The position numbers and the translations under genes were made by a program. 64,000 bases of DNA. Origin: Deltaproteobacteria bacterium. Lineage in GTDB: Bacteria > Desulfobacterota > GWC2-55-46. The notes under the pieces were generated by a model. The model ran no database searches, was not told where the DNA came from, and was given only the letters and a program-made list of their open reading frames with translations. This document shows, piece after piece, positions 16,477 to 25,731 of this stretch (position 1 is the first letter of the stretch; each line of letters opens with the position of its first letter). Where the stretch lies: positions 560,690 to 624,689 of the forward strand of contig JAIOIE010000018.1 of the NCBI GenBank assembly GCA_019912665.1, written 5' to 3'.

Positions 16477-19323
16477 TTAATGAGCGCTCTTCAGAAGAGA
16501 CTCGAATTCCTTGAGGCACACTATTCCAGGCTCTTTCATGTCCACGAGCGCCACCCTCAGTCCCTTGGAATCCAGCGCCTCCATGTCGCCGTAGGCCTGC
16601 GACAGCTCAAGCTCTGAAAAGCTGAAATTGCTTCCCGGCACTTTAATATCGCTGTCGGGCTTGTGGCAAAGGATGAGGAATACGCCGCTACGCGGCCCGC
16701 CCTTGTGGAGCTGCCCTGTCGAGTGCAGGTATCTCGGCCCGTACCCGAGCTGGACCGCTGCGCCCGTCATCTCGCTGAGCGTCTTTCTGAGGCTGGCAAG
16801 CCCGGAGCCGATTCCGGCATCCGACGGGTTGTAATAGGCAAGGAGGCCTATGTAGTCCCCCGCCCCTACCAGTCCTACGAACTCCTTGAGCATCTTCCCG
16901 GGGTCCGAGTCAACGGCCCCGAGTTTATCGAAGGTATTCCTGCCCAGGCGCACCCCGAATCTTTCGGTCTCGGCGCCTATGCCGGGCGGCTTAAGCCCGT
17001 CGGGCTTACCGATGCTGTTAAGCCTCGATATGGTAAGCTTCTTGGCGAGCTCTACATCAGGCTGGTCAAAGGGGTTTATGCCGAGTATCTGCCCGGCTAC
17101 GGCGGTCGCTATCTCCCATCTAAGGAACTCACCGCCGAGCTCGTACTTGTCCGCGAGCCTGAAATCGATAATGGGATGCCCGGCCTCGGCCAGCCGTTTC
17201 ATTGCCCCCGCGCGGCCGCCGTCCTCTTCTCCGAGCGTGATGGATATGAAGACCCTGTCATTTCCGTAGCTTTCCGGGTTCCCGAGCGGCTCGCCCACGA
17301 CAGGCACGAGCCCCTTCCCCTCCTTGCCGGTGCTTTCCGCTATGAGCTGCTCAAGCCACATGCCGAACGGCGCTATCTCCTTCGAGATGAAAAATGTGAG
17401 CTTGTCCCTTCCGAGCCTCCCGAGCGTGCCGAGCGCGGCCCCTAACATGAGGACCGGGTTCTCGTCCGTCGCGCACGGGTGCACCGCCGCCTCTACCCTC
17501 GAGGCGTGCTCAAGGAGCATTGTGAGATCCATGCCCAGGAGGCCTGCGGGGACTAGCCCGAAATACGAAAGGACGGAGAACCTCCCGCCTATGTCACTGG
17601 GGTTCGCGAAGAGTTTCCTGAAGCCGTACTTCCGGGCAAAGCCCTCCAATGGCGTGCCGGGGTCGGTTATGGCGATGAAGTTCTTCCCTGCCGCTTCGCC
17701 CATGCTTGACGATAATCTCTCGTGGAAGAACTCGAAGAGGCTCAGAGGCTCTATGGTCGAACCGGACTTGCTCGACACTATGAATAGCGTCCTCTCCGGG
17801 TCTATTGCATTTGCGACCGAGCCTACCGCCTCGGGGTCGGTCGAGTCCAGGACCGTAAGCCCGGGATACCCCGGGGCGCTGCCGAAGGCCTCGGCAAAGA
17901 CGAGGGGAGCGAGGCTCGACCCGCCCATCCCTAAGAGGACCGCGTCCCTGAAGCCCGCCTCCTTCACCTCTTTCGCAAAGCCCTCTATCTCGCCGATATG
18001 ATCGTCCATGATGTCGGCCAGGGCCACCCAGCCGAGCGCATTTTTTATGAGCTTCCTGTCCTCGGGCCCCGTCTTCCAGAGGGTGGGGTCCTTGGCCCAG
18101 AGGCGCTCCAGGAAGTTTTCGCTCCCGACCTCCTGGAGCGCCTCGGAGACGGCGGCCTCGAAGCCGTTCAATGAAAACCTCACGGCAAACGCCTTTTTTC
18201 TTTCGAGCGCCTCCCTTTTAGCGGCTATTGAGGAGAGTATGCCGAGATAGGACCCGGAGAAGGCGCCTATGCCCTCCTTTTCGAGCCTGTCGGTCGCCGC
18301 CCGGTAGTCGATGCCGAGCGCCTTCATCTCTTCAAATATTTTTCCCGGGCCGTCGAACTCCTCGACAAGGACGGGCTCGGCCTTGCCGTGATCGTAGAAG
18401 GCGAGCATCGTATGGAGCGGCATGGTGTTCACGGTGCCGCTCATCACGAGCTCCTCAACGTATTTTACATCGGAATAGCGCGGGTTCTTGGTCCCGGTAC
18501 TCGCCCACAGGAGCCTCTGGGGCCTTGCCCCGGCGTCCTTCAATTTCCGGAACCTCTCCCCCGAGTATATCTCCTCGAATTTCCTGTAGGCCAGCTTCGC
18601 GTTCGCCACAGCCACCCTGCCGAGAAGAGACTTAAGCCGCGCCTTCTCGTCATTCGACCTTGAGCGCTCTATCCTTTCCTCTATTATCCTGTCGAAGATG
18701 GAATCGACCCTGCTTACGAAGAAGCTCGCCACACTCGATATGTTATCCACCGGAAGGCCGTTAGAGAGCCTCTTCTCGAGCCCGCTTATGTATGAGTCCG
18801 CCACTTCCGCGTACCTGTCGATCGAGAAGAGGAGGGTGACGTTTATATTCCGCCCTTCGAGGGTAAGCTCTTCGAGCGCCTTTAGCCCCTCGACGGTGCC
18901 CGGCACCTTCACCATGACGTTCGGCCTGTCCACGGCCGCAAAAAGCCTCCTCGCCTCGTCGATGGTCGAGCCCGCGTCTCTGGCAAGCCTCGGGTCGACC
19001 TCGATCGAGACGAACCCGTCAATGCCGCCCGTTGCCTTCGAGGCCTCGGCCATGACGTCGGCAGCCAGCCTTATGTCCCTCGTCACCAACCTTTCGAGTA
19101 TGGCGTCGTCGTCAAGGCCCTCCTTCAGGAGCCTGCGGATGTCCTCGTCGTACTCGGTCGTGCCTGCTATGGCCCTCTCGAAGGTGTTAGGGTTCGAGGT
19201 CACGCCCGAGACCGCGTACTCGTCAATGAAGCGCTTGAGCTCCCCGGACGTGACGAGGCCCTTCCGGAGGTTGTCATACCAGACGCTCTGGCCAAGCTTC
19301 TTAAGCTCTATCAAGGGATTCAT
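16477..19323 (-). CDS. Bifunctional transaldolase / glucose-6-phosphate isomerase
   Basis: 948 residues, a natural fusion known in several phyla. Residues 1 to about 360 form a transaldolase (TSNPNTFERAI, Schiff-base segment NVMVKVPGT, LLWASTGTKNP); residues about 400-948 form a phosphoglucose isomerase (LGMGGSSLAP, IVSSKSGSTIEP, FSVLSYFGLVPAGLLG). One chain thus links the non-oxidative pentose phosphate branch with glucose/fructose 6-phosphate interconversion. Flanked by tkt upstream and gnd downstream on the same strand. Confidence 0.95.
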   Translation of the reverse strand: MNPLIELKKLGQSVWYDNLRKGLVTSGELKRFIDEYAVSGVTSNPNTFERAIAGTTEYDEDIRRLLKEGLDDDAILERLVTRDIRLAADVMAEASKATGGIDGFVSIEVDPRLARDAGSTIDEARRLFAAVDRPNVMVKVPGTVEGLKALEELTLEGRNINVTLLFSIDRYAEVADSYISGLEKRLSNGLPVDNISSVASFFVSRVDSIFDRIIEERIERSRSNDEKARLKSLLGRVAVANAKLAYRKFEEIYSGERFRKLKDAGARPQRLLWASTGTKNPRYSDVKYVEELVMSGTVNTMPLHTMLAFYDHGKAEPVLVEEFDGPGKIFEEMKALGIDYRAATDRLEKEGIGAFSGSYLGILSSIAAKREALERKKAFAVRFSLNGFEAAVSEALQEVGSENFLERLWAKDPTLWKTGPEDRKLIKNALGWVALADIMDDHIGEIEGFAKEVKEAGFRDAVLLGMGGSSLAPLVFAEAFGSAPGYPGLTVLDSTDPEAVGSVANAIDPERTLFIVSSKSGSTIEPLSLFEFFHERLSSSMGEAAGKNFIAITDPGTPLEGFARKYGFRKLFANPSDIGGRFSVLSYFGLVPAGLLGMDLTMLLEHASRVEAAVHPCATDENPVLMLGAALGTLGRLGRDKLTFFISKEIAPFGMWLEQLIAESTGKEGKGLVPVVGEPLGNPESYGNDRVFISITLGEEDGGRAGAMKRLAEAGHPIIDFRLADKYELGGEFLRWEIATAVAGQILGINPFDQPDVELAKKLTISRLNSIGKPDGLKPPGIGAETERFGVRLGRNTFDKLGAVDSDPGKMLKEFVGLVGAGDYIGLLAYYNPSDAGIGSGLASLRKTLSEMTGAAVQLGYGPRYLHSTGQLHKGGPRSGVFLILCHKPDSDIKVPGSNFSFSELELSQAYGDMEALDSKGLRVALVDMKEPGIVCLKEFESLLKSAH

Positions 19324-19488
19324 AAAGAACTCCTGAAACGGAAAAACTCTTCCGCGGGGCGCGCACGAGACCGCCCGTCCCGCAAGGGACTGTCAATTTC
19401 AATTACAAGGCAAGAAGGACCGGGAAAACGGAAATACAGAAGGCCGGTTTAACTGTTTTACGGCCTGCTGTAAACTATAGCAGGGATA

Positions 19489-21540
19489 TCAGATTCCATC
19501 AACAAACCGGCCCTTTTTGGCATTGAGAAGGGCCAGCGCCTTTTCGGCGACTTTAGCCGCCGTAAAGCCGTATTTCTCGAAAACGGTCTTGTAGGGGGCG
19601 GATGCGCCGAAACGGTCGATGCCTATTACCGCGCCGTCCAAGCCGGTGTACCTGTGCCAGCCCATGGGCGAGGCCGCTTCTACCGCGACCCTGACCCTTA
19701 CATCCGGAGGGAAGACGCTTGATTTGTAGGCATCGTCCTGGGCCTCGAACAGCTCCCAGCTCGGCATGTTCACGACCCTCGCCTTCACTCCCCTCGTCGA
19801 GAGGTCCTCGTAAGCGGCTATTGCAAGTTGCACCTCCGAGCCGGTTGCCATGATGATGACCTCGGGTTTGCCTTCCTTCGGGTCGGCCAGCACATAGGCC
19901 CCCTTCGAGAGGCCTTCCGCCGGGGCGTATTTCGTCCTGTCCATTACGGGCAAGCCCTGCCTCGTGAGTACAAGCGCGGTGGGGCCGGTCTCGTTAAGGA
20001 GCGCGGCCTTCCAGGCCTCGGCTGTCTCGTTCGCGTCAGCGGGCCTTATTACGGTCAGGTTCGGGATGGCACGGAGCCCCGAGAGCTGCTCGATCGGCTG
20101 GTGCGTGGGGCCGTCCTCGCCGAGACCGATGGAGTCGTGCGTGAAGACATAGATGACCTGGAGGCCCATGAGGGCCGCAAGTCTAATGGCGGGCTTCATG
20201 TAATCCGAGAATATGAGGAAGGTCGCGCCGTAGGGCACCACTCCCTTTGTGAGGGCCATGCCGTTAAGGAGCGAGCCCATCGCGTGCTCGCGTACCCCGA
20301 AATGCAGGTTCCTGCCGACTCCAGTGGGGAGGAAGTTACCCATGCCCTTCATGAGGGTGTTGGTAGAGGGCGCAAGGTCCGCAGAGCCGCCTATGAGGAA
20401 CGGCGCGCTCGCAGCTATGGCGTTAAGCACCTTGCCGGACGCGCTCCGGGTGGCTATCGAGCCGTCCTTTTCCGTAAAGGACGGGACCTTTTCCGTCCAG
20501 GCCCTGTCCCTCGTCCCGTCCATTATGGCCCTGACTTCGCGCCCCTCTTCCGGATACTCCTTCTCGTACTTTTCGAGCATGGAGAGCCATTCCCTCTCAA
20601 GGGCCTCGCCACTCGGGACCAGAAGCCTAAAATCCTTCATAACCTCCTCGGGGATGAAGAACTCGGGCTCGAGAGGCCAGCCGAGCTTCTCCTTTGTGGC
20701 CTTTACCTCGTCTTTTCCGAGCGGAGCGCCGTGCACCTCGGCGGTGTCCTGTTTGCCGGGGCTCCCGAACCCTATGGTGGTCCTCGCGATAATTATGGAC
20801 GGCCTCGTGCGCTCCTCTTTTGCCGATTCGATCGCCAGGGCGATGGCTCCCAGGTCGTTGCCTCCGACGTGCTGGACGTGCCAGCCGAGCGCCTCGAACC
20901 TTTTGCCCACGTCCTCGGACATGGAAAGATCCGTTTTGCCTTCTATGGTTATCCTGTTATCCGAATAGAGGTAGATTATATTCCCGAGCTTAAGGTGCCC
21001 GGCTATGGAGGCTGCCTCGTTGGAGACCCCCTCCATTATGTCGCCGTCGCTGCAGATGGCGTATATGTCGTAATCGAATAGCGGATAGCCGGGCCTGTTG
21101 AACCTGTGCGCGAGGTATTTCTGGGCCATGGCCATGCCGACGCCGTTAGCGAAACCCTGGCCAAGAGGACCGGTCGTGGTCTCTATACCTATTTTCGGGT
21201 CGTGCTCAGGGTGCCCCGGCGTGTGGCTCCCCCACTGCCTGAACCTCTTAATCTCATCGAGCGGAAGCGGATAGCCGGAGAGGTGCAAGAGGCCGTATAA
21301 AAGCATGGAGCCGTGTCCGGCTGAAAGGACGAACCTGTCCCTTGCGGGCCACTGGGGGTTTGAGGGGTTGTGCCTCAAGATGCGCCTCCAAAGGACATAT
21401 GCCATCGGGGCGTCCCCCATCGGCATTCCCGGATGGCCGGAATTTGCGGCCTCGACAGAGTCGACTGCGAGGAAACGCAACGTATTTATTGACATTTCGT
21501 CAAGGGGTTCGAATTTGTAGGAGCGCGGTCTCTTTTCCAT
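19489..21540 (-). CDS. tkt: Transketolase
   Basis: 683 residues, thiamine-diphosphate dependent. It transfers two-carbon ketol units between sugar phosphates. [17 protein letters not shown] marks the N-terminal substrate site; the ThDP/Mg motif is [15 protein letters not shown]; the Pyr-domain signature is [18 protein letters not shown]. First gene of the carbon cluster; about 165 bp with no recognisable gene separate it from tal-pgi, so a separate promoter there is possible. Confidence 0.96.
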   Translation of the reverse strand: MEKRPRSYKFEPLDEMSINTLRFLAVDSVEAANSGHPGMPMGDAPMAYVLWRRILRHNPSNPQWPARDRFVLSAGHGSMLLYGLLHLSGYPLPLDEIKRFRQWGSHTPGHPEHDPKIGIETTTGPLGQGFANGVGMAMAQKYLAHRFNRPGYPLFDYDIYAICSDGDIMEGVSNEAASIAGHLKLGNIIYLYSDNRITIEGKTDLSMSEDVGKRFEALGWHVQHVGGNDLGAIALAIESAKEERTRPSIIIARTTIGFGSPGKQDTAEVHGAPLGKDEVKATKEKLGWPLEPEFFIPEEVMKDFRLLVPSGEALEREWLSMLEKYEKEYPEEGREVRAIMDGTRDRAWTEKVPSFTEKDGSIATRSASGKVLNAIAASAPFLIGGSADLAPSTNTLMKGMGNFLPTGVGRNLHFGVREHAMGSLLNGMALTKGVVPYGATFLIFSDYMKPAIRLAALMGLQVIYVFTHDSIGLGEDGPTHQPIEQLSGLRAIPNLTVIRPADANETAEAWKAALLNETGPTALVLTRQGLPVMDRTKYAPAEGLSKGAYVLADPKEGKPEVIIMATGSEVQLAIAAYEDLSTRGVKARVVNMPSWELFEAQDDAYKSSVFPPDVRVRVAVEAASPMGWHRYTGLDGAVIGIDRFGASAPYKTVFEKYGFTAAKVAEKALALLNAKKGRFVDGI

Positions 21541-21671
21541 CAGATCCTCTGGATTTGGGTATTCTGAAAAGATTGCATATTATCAGATTCGGCCAAAAAG
21601 ACAACGTAAATTTGCCCGTTTCAAGCGGAATATACGTGCAGGAATGATGCCTTGGATTATAAATGGGATGG

Positions 21672-22343
21672 TCAGGGGGTATTGCCTGCCAGGTCTTCGA
21701 CAACCGGGTTCTGGACGACTACCTTGATCCCGTTCTTGCCCTCAGGAGGGACGACCATGCCGCCGGTCATGATGACCTTGAATGCGTCCTCGACCGTCAT
21801 ATCGAGTAAGATGACGTCCTTTTCAGGCACCACGGCGAAATAGCCGGAAGTGGGGTTGGGGGTGGTCGGGATGAAGACGCACATGGACGGCTCGCTCGTC
21901 TTATTCTTTATTTCCCCGTTTGTCACCCTGCTGGTCATGAAACCCATGGAGTGGAGCCCCTTCCTGGGGAACTCTATAAGAACGACCTGCCTGAAGCCCT
22001 GGTTCCCGTGGGTAAAGAAGGTCTCCATGAACTGCTTGGTAGCGTTATATATCATCCTCGCCACGGGCACCTTGAGCATTATCCTTTCGGCGAACTCAAG
22101 GACCCTCTTGCCGAGGAAATTAGTCGCGAGGACGCCTATTATGATAATGCTCAGGACGGTAAAGATTATGCCGAGGCCCGGTATGTGGAAAGGCAGGTAG
22201 GTATGCGGATGCGCCACCTTCGGGAGCAGGTTCAGCATGCTGTCCATGAACCTGACTATGAGCGAGACGACGTAGATGGAGAGGTACAGGGGCACCACCA
22301 CGAGGAGCCCGGTAATGAAATAGCCTCGGAGGTGTTTTGTCAT
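21672..22343 (-). CDS. DUF502 family membrane protein
   Basis: 223 residues. Two N-terminal membrane helices (about 8-28 and 55-78) are followed by a soluble domain with the DUF502 signatures GILATNF-like [30 protein letters not shown] and [18 protein letters not shown]. The family is widespread in bacteria and chloroplast-bearing plants with no firm function. It overlaps the panD stop codon by 4 bp, so it is the last gene of the pan operon, though no link to pantothenate is known. Confidence 0.85.
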   Translation of the reverse strand: MTKHLRGYFITGLLVVVPLYLSIYVVSLIVRFMDSMLNLLPKVAHPHTYLPFHIPGLGIIFTVLSIIIIGVLATNFLGKRVLEFAERIMLKVPVARMIYNATKQFMETFFTHGNQGFRQVVLIEFPRKGLHSMGFMTSRVTNGEIKNKTSEPSMCVFIPTTPNPTSGYFAVVPEKDVILLDMTVEDAFKVIMTGGMVVPPEGKNGIKVVVQNPVVEDLAGNTP

Positions 22344-22720
22344 AGGCAGTGGGCCGCGAGCTCCGCGCTTATCCTCTTTATCGAGTTCTTCGCGTCGACA
22401 TAGACGAGGACAGGCGCGTGCTTCCTGGCTTCCGACTCATCAAGGACCGAGTAGCTTGCGATTATGACGAGGTCTCCCTTGCCGGCAAGGTGGGCCGCAG
22501 CCCCGTTTATGGAGATAATGCCGCTCCCCCGCTCGCCCTTTATGGCATAGGTGGTCAGCCGGTTTCCGTTCCTGATGTTGTATATATGGACCTGCTCGAA
22601 CTCGTAAATGCCGGCAGCCTCCATAAGGGCCTCGTCGATCGCGACCGAGCCCTCGTAGTCGAGGTTGGCGTCAGTGACAGTGGCCCTGTGAATCTTGCTC
22701 TTGAGCATCATCCGCTGCAT
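22340..22720 (-). CDS. panD: Aspartate 1-decarboxylase proenzyme
   Basis: 126 residues. It makes beta-alanine for pantothenate synthesis. The self-cleavage site Gly-Ser is seen in [10 protein letters not shown], giving the pyruvoyl group from Ser25; [19 protein letters not shown] and GAAAHL follow. GGGAGG lies 13 nt before the chosen ATG, closer than ideal to alternative Met codons 4 and 5. Third gene of panB-panC-panD-DUF502. Confidence 0.95.
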   Translation of the reverse strand: MQRMMLKSKIHRATVTDANLDYEGSVAIDEALMEAAGIYEFEQVHIYNIRNGNRLTTYAIKGERGSGIISINGAAAHLAGKGDLVIIASYSVLDESEARKHAPVLVYVDAKNSIKRISAELAAHCL

Positions 22721-22741
22721 CTTGTAGAAATGTCCTCCCTT

Positions 22742-23596
22742 TTATTGCACGAGCTTCATATTGTCTATGAGCCTCGCCTTCCCTATCCTGACCGCGATGA
22801 AAAGAACGGAGCCGCTTGCGACCTCTTCGGAGTCCTCAAGCGATTCGCCGTCGCATATATTAACATATTCTATCACGGCGAGCGGCTCTCTCTCTATGAT
22901 TTTTTTCACTTTTTCGACAATTTCCAGGCTTTCCCGCACTCCGGCCCCTATTGCCTCGCGGGCTGCCCTGAGTGAGTCCGGGATGGCGCGAGCGACCCTC
23001 CTCTCCTCAGGCGTAAGGTACGAGTTCCGGGAGCTCATGGCAAGGCCGTCAGGCTCCCTTACGGTCTCGACCCCTAGTATCTCGACCGGGATATCCAAGT
23101 CCCGCACCATCCTCTCTATAATCCGGAACTGCTGAAAATCCTTTAGCCCGAATACGGCCTTCTGAGGCTGGACAGCGTTAAAAAGCTTTAGAACCACCGT
23201 TGCGACCCCCCTGAAATGGCCGGGCCTCGAAGCGCCGCAGAGCCTGTCCGAAAGCTTCTCGACCTCCACCCAGGTCCGGAAACCCGGAGGGTACATCTCC
23301 CCGGCTTCGGGCGCGAATACAAAGTCCACTCCCTCTTCGGACGCTATCTTAAGGTCCCTATCAAGGTCCCTCGGATAGGAGGCAAAATCCTCTGCAGGGC
23401 CGAACTGAGAGGGGTTTACGAAGAGGCTCATTACGAGCAGGCCCCCTTCGGCCCTGCCTTTTTTAAGAAGCGCCCTATGGCCTTCGTGCAGATACCCCAT
23501 GGTCGGCACCAGGACTACGGCCTGCCCCTTTGAGCGCGCCTCGATAGAGGCCTCGCGCATTTCGCTTATACTTACAACTTTTATCATATACGGCAA
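22742..23596 (-). CDS. panC: Pantothenate synthetase
   Basis: 284 residues. It joins pantoate and beta-alanine using ATP. The adenylate-forming HIGH-like motif is PTMGYLHEGHRALLKKG (about 31-47); SLFVNPSQFGPAEDF and VFGLKDFQQFRIIERMV follow; the C-terminal KMSKS-like region includes AMSSRNSYLTPEER. Separated from panB by repeat B1, and 21 bp before panD. Confidence 0.96.
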   Translation of the reverse strand: MPYMIKVVSISEMREASIEARSKGQAVVLVPTMGYLHEGHRALLKKGRAEGGLLVMSLFVNPSQFGPAEDFASYPRDLDRDLKIASEEGVDFVFAPEAGEMYPPGFRTWVEVEKLSDRLCGASRPGHFRGVATVVLKLFNAVQPQKAVFGLKDFQQFRIIERMVRDLDIPVEILGVETVREPDGLAMSSRNSYLTPEERRVARAIPDSLRAAREAIGAGVRESLEIVEKVKKIIEREPLAVIEYVNICDGESLEDSEEVASGSVLFIAVRIGKARLIDNMKLVQ

Positions 23597-23650
23597 AACA
23601 CCTTAAGACTTCCTTCACTGACTATTAGTTTGCTGAAAATTCAAAATCAA

Positions 23651-23780
23651 AGCAGGCTGCTCAAAAAGCTCAGGATGCAAGGAGTCGAAAAATGAGGAAT
23701 GAGGAGTACTTTCTTTGTACGCCGCCGTGACGAATTATGAAGACGACGCAGCAGATCGGGCTTTTTTCAGCAGCCTGCTA
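23651..23780 (+). repeat. Repeat family B, copy 1 (panB-panC)
   Basis: About 130 bp with inverted ends AGCAGGCTGCT-CAAAAAG and CTTTTTTCAGCAGCCTGCT, and an inner GTAC...GTAC palindrome beside AATGAGGAATGAGG. Its last three bases (CTA, plus strand) are the TAG stop of panB. Confidence 0.8.
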
Positions 23781-24575
23781 ATACGAATGCTCCTTTGAAG
23801 GAAACCTCTCCTCCACCACGTCCTTAATGTACTCGGTGGCCGCAAGGAAGATGAGATTCCTTAAATCCGCGTATCTCTTTACAAATCTCGGGACCTTCTG
23901 CCCCGTAAGCCCGAGCATGTCGTTCACCACGAGCACCTGCCCGTCGCAGTGCGGGCCCGCGCCGATGCCTATGGTCGGTATGCCGAGCCTTCCGGTTATC
24001 TCCTTTGCAAGGCCCGTGGGCACGCCTTCGAGGACTATCGAGAAGGCGCCCGCCTCCTCTACGGCGATTGCGTCCTCGAGTATCTCCTCGGCCTCGTCTT
24101 TTGTCTTTCCCTGGACCCTGTAGCCGCCCATCCTGTGGACCGACTGGGGCGTAAGCCCCACGTGGCCCATTACAGGCACGTCCATATCGGTTATGGCCCT
24201 TATCGCTTCCGCCGCCCTCTTTCCGCCTTCGAGCTTTACCGCCTCTGCCCCGCCTTCCTTTACGATCCGGGCGGCGTTCCTCCGGGCGTCGTCAAGCGAG
24301 GTCTGGTAGGAACCGAAGGGCATGTCGCTCACGACGAGGGCGTTTGTCCTGCCCCTCGCTACAGCCCTCGTATGATAGATTATCTCTTCAACGGTCACCG
24401 GGAGGGTGGTCTCGTAGCCCGCCTCTACCATCCCGGCCGAGTCGCCGACCAGTAGCAGCGGTATCCCGGCCTCGTCCAGTATCCTTGCGGTCGCGAAATC
24501 ATAGGCCGTAAGGACGGGGATCTTCCTGCCGTCCCTCTTCATCTTCATGATCTCCGCTGCCGTGTACTTCTTCAT
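23778..24575 (-). CDS. panB: 3-methyl-2-oxobutanoate hydroxymethyltransferase
   Basis: 265 residues, a TIM barrel converting alpha-ketoisovalerate to ketopantoate with methylene-THF. Mg-binding and substrate motifs VGDSAGMV (about 43-50), VSDMPFGSYQ, VKLEGG, GHVGLTPQS and IGIGAGPHCDGQVLV are present. First gene of the pan operon. The TAG stop codon coincides with the end of repeat B1, so the repeat inserted at, or created, the gene's end. Confidence 0.96.
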   Translation of the reverse strand: MKKYTAAEIMKMKRDGRKIPVLTAYDFATARILDEAGIPLLLVGDSAGMVEAGYETTLPVTVEEIIYHTRAVARGRTNALVVSDMPFGSYQTSLDDARRNAARIVKEGGAEAVKLEGGKRAAEAIRAITDMDVPVMGHVGLTPQSVHRMGGYRVQGKTKDEAEEILEDAIAVEEAGAFSIVLEGVPTGLAKEITGRLGIPTIGIGAGPHCDGQVLVVNDMLGLTGQKVPRFVKRYADLRNLIFLAATEYIKDVVEERFPSKEHSY

Positions 24576-24692
24576 CCTCTGGACCCGCCGCTTTCTGGTT
24601 TAGGGGCATGCACGCCGCTCTTATTATTCAATCCCATTATCGGGGTTATTGCAAGGGGAACGGGGTCCATTGGCCGATTCCCGCCCCCAATT

Positions 24693-24725
24693 AAAAAAAA
24701 CCTTCCGTTTATCCTACCGGAAGGT
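24693..24725 (-). terminator. Intrinsic terminator after deoxynucleoside kinase
   Basis: ACCTTCCG/CGGAAGGT stem, 10-nt loop, then eight T on the minus strand. It separates the dNK transcript from panB; the remaining bases from 24576 to 24830 hold no gene that I can see. Confidence 0.8.
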
Positions 24726-24830
24726 CACAATACCCCCTCTTAAAACCGGGGCCGCCGGTAATTGAAAATTATAAACCAATTCCGGCACGGGTACAATACC
24801 CTCGATACAGACAGAAGGAATAGTGATTTC

Positions 24831-24972
24831 AGACAACTCTAAAAATTAGAGATTTTTTCCGCAATCAAGGAAGGCCGGGATAAAAAGCGGAGCATATATG
24901 ACAATATGTGAGCATTTTTATTAACGGGCCTGACGCAGAGTCCGGGGAAAAGATCAATTTTTAGAGTTGCCT
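24831..24972 (+). repeat. Repeat family A, copy 1
   Basis: About 142 bp imperfect palindrome. The ends CAACTCTAAAAATT and AATTTTTAGAGTTG pair perfectly; inner arms GATTTTTTCC and GGGGAAAAGATC pair next. The centre holds AAGCGGAGCATATATG and ATATGTGAGCATTTTTATT. It starts 1-2 bp past the stop codon of the kinase gene at 24974. Confidence 0.85.
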
Positions 24973-24973
24973 T

Positions 24974-25615
24974 TTACCGGGAAGCGACGGGTATGTAATG
25001 CTGCGCCCCGCCCTTTATGGACCTTATCTCCTTTACAAGGTTTGCGAGGTCGGCGGGGTTGTTGACGAAATCTATGTCGGTCGTGTTTACGACAAGAAGG
25101 GGCGTGTCGCTGTAATAGAAGAAATACCTGTTATAGGCGTCAACGAGCTTCTCAAGGTAATCTTCCCTGACCTGCTTCTCGTAATCGATGCCCCGGCCGG
25201 CTATCCTCTCAAGGAGCACCCCTGTCGAGGCCTGGAGGTATATGACGAGGTCCGGTTTCGGTATCCTCGTATCGAGGAGCCTGTAGACCTGCTCGTAGAG
25301 ACAGAGCTCGTTCTCGTCGAGGTTCAGGTACGCGAATATCCTGTCCTTGGCAAAGAGGTAGTCCGCTACCACCGAGGTCTTGAAGAGGTCCTGCTGGAAC
25401 ATCTCTTTCTGCTGCTGGTAGCGGCTCAGGAGAAAGAAGAGCTGGGTCTGGAACGCGTATTTTTTTATGTCCGCGTAGAACCTGGGGAGGAAAGGGTTAT
25501 CGTCAACTGCCTCGAGGAGGGTCCTCCCTCCGAGCTCCTTTGCGAGGAGCTCGGCAAGGCTCGATTTGCCGACCCCGATCGGGCCCTCTATGGCTACGTA
25601 TTGCGATTTTTCCAT
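24974..25615 (-). CDS. Deoxynucleoside kinase (dNK/dGK family)
   Basis: 213 residues, P-loop kinase for salvage of deoxynucleosides. The Walker A motif is EGPIGVGKSSLAELLA (about 9-24), and the DRS-like block appears as VADYLFAKDRIFAYL. ELCLYEQVYRLL and the lid RGIDYEKQVREDYLEKL follow. Substrate choice (dG, dA or dC) cannot be read. It is transcribed after rsmA, about 115 bp downstream of it; repeat A1 abuts its stop codon. Confidence 0.88.
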   Translation of the reverse strand: MEKSQYVAIEGPIGVGKSSLAELLAKELGGRTLLEAVDDNPFLPRFYADIKKYAFQTQLFFLLSRYQQQKEMFQQDLFKTSVVADYLFAKDRIFAYLNLDENELCLYEQVYRLLDTRIPKPDLVIYLQASTGVLLERIAGRGIDYEKQVREDYLEKLVDAYNRYFFYYSDTPLLVVNTTDIDFVNNPADLANLVKEIRSIKGGAQHYIPVASR

Positions 25616-25731
25616 TAAGTCTCGGGGATGAACCTTGGCTAAATGCCCGCTGGTTTTCGGGAATCCGGGAATCGGAGCAGAGACAAGTTATCTCAGGGGC
25701 GGGAAAAAGTCAAGAACGTATAAAGGGGACT

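Noticed and set aside
19828..21081. Plus-strand frame of 417 codons over tkt
   Set aside because: Antisense shadow typical of GC-rich genes; tkt on the minus strand is intact and full length.
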